From Bacteroidales bacterium (GTDB lineage Bacteria; Bacteroidota; Bacteroidia; Bacteroidales; F082), in assembly GCA_017428285.1 (NCBI GenBank), contig JAFRRE010000151.1:1-62252 (forward strand): a stretch of DNA of 62,252 bases, written 5' to 3'. Positions 59,187 to 62,252 of this stretch are shown one piece after another. A program made the position numbers and the translations under genes. The notes beneath the pieces are model-generated. The model had not been told where the DNA came from. It did not search any database and saw only the letters and a program-made list of their open reading frames with translations. How positions within the stretch are numbered: the first letter of the stretch is position 1; every line of letters starts with the position of its first letter.

Positions 59187-59678
59187 TTATATAAGAGCCG
59201 CATTCACCGTCTTTCGCCAATAATCCTTCATCGTGGAAATCTCCGTTGGAGTATCCACATCGAAAACAATCATGCCGTCTTCTTTGCGAACATTGAAACG
59301 CATTGTGTCATCCAAATTCGGGACAAAAAGATTGATAGCATCCATCTTGAAAATACGGCAGTTGGCATCGCCCAACAACTGCTTGACGATAGAAGCCTTC
59401 ACCTCAACAGGAAACAACTGGTCGGCTTTCCGCAGCAGTTTCAGGCTCTCGACGGTCTCGTTGTTCGGGTTGCCGAGAAAAGCCTGTTTCACGATCTGAC
59501 GTTCCTCATCGGTGGCGTTCATGGTCACTAAGGCATGATCCGTCAGGTGTTTCAGCAGGTAAGGCCACGTCATGGGGTTATGTTTGGAGTAGTTTACTCC
59601 TGCACCCACAAACAATACGGTCTTCTTGTTGCCTACGATGTCTTCACTGAACTTGGTGAAGTTCTCATCTTCTTTCAT
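59187..59678 (-). CDS. SIR2-like N-terminal fragment, probably truncated
   Basis: A 163-aa frame. Residues 18-50 (KKTVLFVGAGVNYSKHNPMT) have the GAG NAD-binding start of SIR2-like proteins and the WPYLL segment that follows. The typical remaining catalytic core is absent; the C-terminal 50 residues (FNVRKEDGMIVFDVDTPTEI) do not match the family. It is probably a fusion of a truncated SIR2-like gene to other sequence. SIR2-like proteins are common in phage defence; a function is not assigned here. Confidence 0.5.
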   Translation of the reverse strand: MKEDENFTKFSEDIVGNKKTVLFVGAGVNYSKHNPMTWPYLLKHLTDHALVTMNATDEERQIVKQAFLGNPNNETVESLKLLRKADQLFPVEVKASIVKQLLGDANCRIFKMDAINLFVPNLDDTMRFNVRKEDGMIVFDVDTPTEISTMKDYWRKTVNAALI

Positions 59679-59700
59679 TGCATTTCAGTTTTTAAAAAGA

Positions 59701-59782
59701 AACTGTTTTGAGTTTTATAAAAGTACCCAAAAAGTCTGATTTGTTGATTCTTACAGGCAATCCCATAATTCTCAAAACAGTT
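59701..59782. repeat. 12 bp inverted repeat upstream of the SIR2-like gene
   Basis: AACTGTTTTGAG (59701-59712) and CTCAAAACAGTT (59771-59782) are perfect complements 58 bases apart. Unique in this window. It may be a terminator for the neighbouring lipoprotein gene or a small element. Confidence 0.6.
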
Positions 59783-59810
59783 CCTTTTCGTTTTTATTTA
59801 TCCATCTGTT

Positions 59811-62066
59811 TTATTGAATATTGCGGACCAAGCGCACCGACCACCCGAAGCTGCGGAAGTAGTGGTAGTTCGTGAGGAGATTGATTGAGTAGAAGTACAC
59901 GCTGTACGCAAAGAGGCTGCCGTTGTACGAATCCGACCAGTAGTACCCGCAGTCGCCCACTTCGTAGACCGAAGTCCCGTGGCGGTTGCCAGCGGCAGGC
60001 AGGAAGATGGCACCGTTGGCCTCAAGCACATTGGCCCAGTCATCGGCGCTGATGGTGTTGCTGCTGTAGCTGCCGCCGTTGTAGCTGCTGTCGTTGGTGT
60101 CGTTCAGCGCGTAGATGCTTGCCGTCCAATTGTCGGGCAAGAGGATGGTTCCATTCACACCATTCACCATACCTTTCGCCCAGCGAATGCCGCTTGCGGT
60201 GCTGCGAGTGTTGAACACATAGTCCCATTCAGGCTGCGTCAATGTGCGCCAGCCATTGTTCTCCACATTGTTGCCGTTGGAGATGGCGTTGTAGCCCCAG
60301 TCTGCCTGGCCGTTGCCGTCGTAGAGGTTGTAGTTGGATTGGCCATAGGCGAAGTAGTCGCTGTAGTTTTCGCTTGTGCTCCAGGGCTGGTAGGCATTGG
60401 CACCGTGGTTGTAGCCGCTCGTGCCCCAGCCAAAAAGGTCGCGGTCAACAGTCTCAGATGAACTTCCTTGTCCATTGTCGCCAAGATATTCCCATTGGTG
60501 GTCAGCGAACTTCCAATAAGGAGTAGCTGCACTGCCAATGTACTGCAAATTGCCTTGCGAAAAATAGACTTGGTCGCCATTGGCGTTAATGGTAAACAAA
60601 CCATTTATAGCCCCTTCAGGAATGGTCGGCACATCTTCCAAGGTCGTAAAACTCACCTCCTCGCCATAGCCCGTGCCTTCCTCGTTGGTGGCGTAGGCAC
60701 GCACAGTGTAGGTGGTGTTCGGAGTGAGACCTTCCAAGGTAGTTGAGAAGGCATTGTTCGTGGCGGTCAAGGCTATGCAAGTCCAGTCCTCGTTGCCAGT
60801 CTTGTAGCAGATACCACTTTCAGAGATAGTGCCATTGCCGGCACTGGTAATCTGGCCGCCTGCCATAGCCGTCGTGGTAGTGATGTCGGTCACTTCATTG
60901 GTGGTCACCGTGGGAGCGGTAATGACAATCTCTTCCTCGGTGGTGAAGGTCAGTACATCGCCGTAGCCTGTGCCGGCCTCGTTGGTGGCGTAGGCACGAA
61001 TGTAGTAGGTGGTGTTTTGGGTCAGTTCGGTGAGGCTCACCGTGAAGACTCCAGTGGTGGCCGTTGCCGTGGCGTGGTCGCCCTCAAGGGTGGGTTCGCC
61101 TTCAGTACTCCAGCACACGCCGCACTCGGTAATCGTGCTGCCGCCATCGCTAATGATTTCACCGCCTGCCGTGGCTGTCGTGGTAGTGATGCCAGTCACT
61201 TCGTTGGTCACCACATCGGGCAACTCAATCGGGGTGGGGGTCTCGCCAATCAGCAGCGGGTTGAAACGCTTCACCTCGTTGCGCACGATTTGGGCGAGGT
61301 TGGTCTCCAACTGCTTGGTGCAGATGACTTCCGTGCCATCAAGCACTTCCATCGTGAAGCCGTTGGCCAATGCGCCCACGGGCAGCATAATGAAGAACTC
61401 CTGCGCGGTGGTCGTGCTGGTCAGGGTCACATCACAGTTGAGGGTCACGATGTTCGTGCCGTTGGTGCCTTGGTTGGCCATCAAGGCGGGCTCGCTGGCC
61501 GAGCAGTCGACGGCGAAGGTGCCGTTCAGTTTCTCGCTTTCACTACCCGTGATGCGGATGCCGCTTATGTGTACGTTGTCACCCAACAGGCGGACATCGA
61601 GGCCGCCACAGAGGTTCTTGAACTGTAGGTTCTCATCCTCGGCGTAGGCCGCCATCGGGTTCGCGCCGTTGGCGAAGGTGCCCGTCTGGGTGAGGGTTTG
61701 GGTGGCAGGCAAACTGAAGGTTGCCGTTGTGCCACTAATAGTGGCCGTCTGGGGATAGACCGCCGTAAAAGGTTCGGTCATCTCGAACTCGCCTGTAGTG
61801 CGGAAGGTGCCGTTGGTGGTTCCCGCGCCCGATTGCAGGGTGAAGGTAGCCGTCTCACCCTCATCGTTGGCAATCACAATCTTGTCACCAGCCAGCCATT
61901 TCACCATTCCATTCTCGGGGTTCATAGCCGTGCGGCCCTGTTGGCCTGCCAACTGCTCAATGTCGGCCGTGAAGACGGCTTCCTTCGAGCTTTTTTGCTT
62001 GTTGCAGCTGACCAAGGCCAACAGGCCAAGCGTCAGCGCCATTGCTGAAAATAGTACTTTCTTCAT
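59811..62066 (-). CDS. Large surface lipoprotein: fimbrillin-like, FN3-like and FISUMP-like
   Basis: A 751-aa lipoprotein (lipobox ALVSC, Cys21). Residues about 30-275 resemble Bacteroidales fimbrillin-like domains (VKWLAGDKIVIANDEGETAT, TTAQEFFIMLPVGALANGFT). Two FN3-like repeats follow (about 285-380, 385-475; TTTTATAGGEIISDGGSTIT, YYIRAYATNEAGTGYGD). The C-terminal 260 residues are FISUMP-like (WGYNAISNGNN, RTLTQPEWDYVFNTR, FLPAAGNRHGTSVYEVGDCG, GWSVRLVRN). Likely exposed on the surface; adhesin role is inference. Confidence 0.75.
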   Translation of the reverse strand: MKKVLFSAMALTLGLLALVSCNKQKSSKEAVFTADIEQLAGQQGRTAMNPENGMVKWLAGDKIVIANDEGETATFTLQSGAGTTNGTFRTTGEFEMTEPFTAVYPQTATISGTTATFSLPATQTLTQTGTFANGANPMAAYAEDENLQFKNLCGGLDVRLLGDNVHISGIRITGSESEKLNGTFAVDCSASEPALMANQGTNGTNIVTLNCDVTLTSTTTAQEFFIMLPVGALANGFTMEVLDGTEVICTKQLETNLAQIVRNEVKRFNPLLIGETPTPIELPDVVTNEVTGITTTTATAGGEIISDGGSTITECGVCWSTEGEPTLEGDHATATATTGVFTVSLTELTQNTTYYIRAYATNEAGTGYGDVLTFTTEEEIVITAPTVTTNEVTDITTTTAMAGGQITSAGNGTISESGICYKTGNEDWTCIALTATNNAFSTTLEGLTPNTTYTVRAYATNEEGTGYGEEVSFTTLEDVPTIPEGAINGLFTINANGDQVYFSQGNLQYIGSAATPYWKFADHQWEYLGDNGQGSSSETVDRDLFGWGTSGYNHGANAYQPWSTSENYSDYFAYGQSNYNLYDGNGQADWGYNAISNGNNVENNGWRTLTQPEWDYVFNTRSTASGIRWAKGMVNGVNGTILLPDNWTASIYALNDTNDSSYNGGSYSSNTISADDWANVLEANGAIFLPAAGNRHGTSVYEVGDCGYYWSDSYNGSLFAYSVYFYSINLLTNYHYFRSFGWSVRLVRNIQ

Positions 62067-62132
62067 AGTGCATCAGGTTTTACGGCCAATTTACATCGGT
62101 CATAGTCATAGATGTAAGCGGTAATTTTGCAT

Positions 62133-62200
62133 CGACAATTTTTGGTAAATAAAAACCGACAGTTTTTGGCAAATAAGAATCGACAGAAGCCGTATCATTG
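62133..62200 (+). promoter_or_regulatory. 24 bp direct repeats and promoter of a gene leaving the window
   Basis: CGACAATTTTTGGTAAATAA (62133), CGACAGTTTTTGGCAAATAA (62157) and CGACAG (62181) are spaced exactly 24 bases. A box TATCATTG (62193-62200) follows, 10 bases before an ATG. Confidence 0.6.
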
Positions 62201-62209
62201 CAGCCAACA

Positions 62210-62252
62210 ATGAACGAGAAAGTCGAACCTAAAACAGCCAAAGATGCGGGAA
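62210..62252 (+). CDS. 5' end of a gene running off the window
   Basis: ATG at 62210 with 14 codons, MNEKVEPKTAKDAG, before the window ends. Too short for identification. It is the likely target of the 24 bp repeats upstream. Confidence 0.5.
   Translation, partial: MNEKVEPKTAKDAG

Overview
The window looks like a chromosomal segment of a gut-type Bacteroidales bacterium (phylum Bacteroidota). Reasons: many genes follow the Bacteroidota -7 promoter box TAnnTTTG, often as TATnTTTGC. The gene families are typical of the phylum: DUF4293, DUF3078, GWxTD protein, Porin_10, DPP III, NrtR-like Nudix regulator, a T9SS-like C-terminus and FISUMP-like surface proteins. Rho carries a long acidic/basic N-terminal insert. 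Species cannot be named from the sequence alone.

Layout. 1-22,150 is mostly core: SRP RNA, a MurC/Mpl-type ligase, a LolA-like carrier, rho, small envelope proteins, rlmB, an S9 peptidase, efp, lpxD, an esterase and DPP III, separated by several families of palindromic repeats. 22,150-34,650 is an accessory zone of short genes, most with their own promoter: an AT-rich EcsC/YkvA/small-membrane-protein cluster, an antitoxin/PIN pair, a DUF3791/DUF3990 toxin-type trio, a DUF4143 ATPase, a PfkB kinase, an esterase and a Y-family polymerase with a YolD-like partner. Pseudogene pieces lie between them. 34,650-46,700 is a type I restriction-modification island: WYL pseudogene, hsdM, AlbA_2 regulator, hsdS, two DUF4143 ATPases, hsdR. 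It is followed by a 30-codon remnant of a Nudix gene and two tRNA-Ser genes. 47,400-58,100 is envelope and core metabolism again, with an ADP-ribose-related cluster (Nudix regulator, VWA fusion protein, ADP-ribosylglycohydrolase). 58,100-62,252 holds a RAYT transposase in a field of REP palindromes, a SIR2-like fragment and a large surface lipoprotein.

Main signals. (1) Two REP-associated transposases (RAYT) each carry a REP palindrome inside their own reading frame. The site is nearly the same in both (just after the HUH motif), but the palindrome is read in different frames, so the insertions look independent. Each RAYT also has its own REP variant outside the gene. (2) All three intact DUF4143 ATPase genes have gene-specific repeats at 32-33 bp period next to the promoter. 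The efp promoter has the same 33 bp architecture, and the C-terminus of a fourth ATPase survives as a remnant. (3) Intergenic palindromic repeats have entered essential or defence genes in frame: four units in rho and one in hsdR. (4) The AlbA_2 regulator between hsdM and hsdS contains an 11 bp coding tandem repeat, which could switch its C-terminal winged helix on and off. (5) The accessory zone reuses two promoter/operator modules in front of unrelated genes, as a cassette-like region would.
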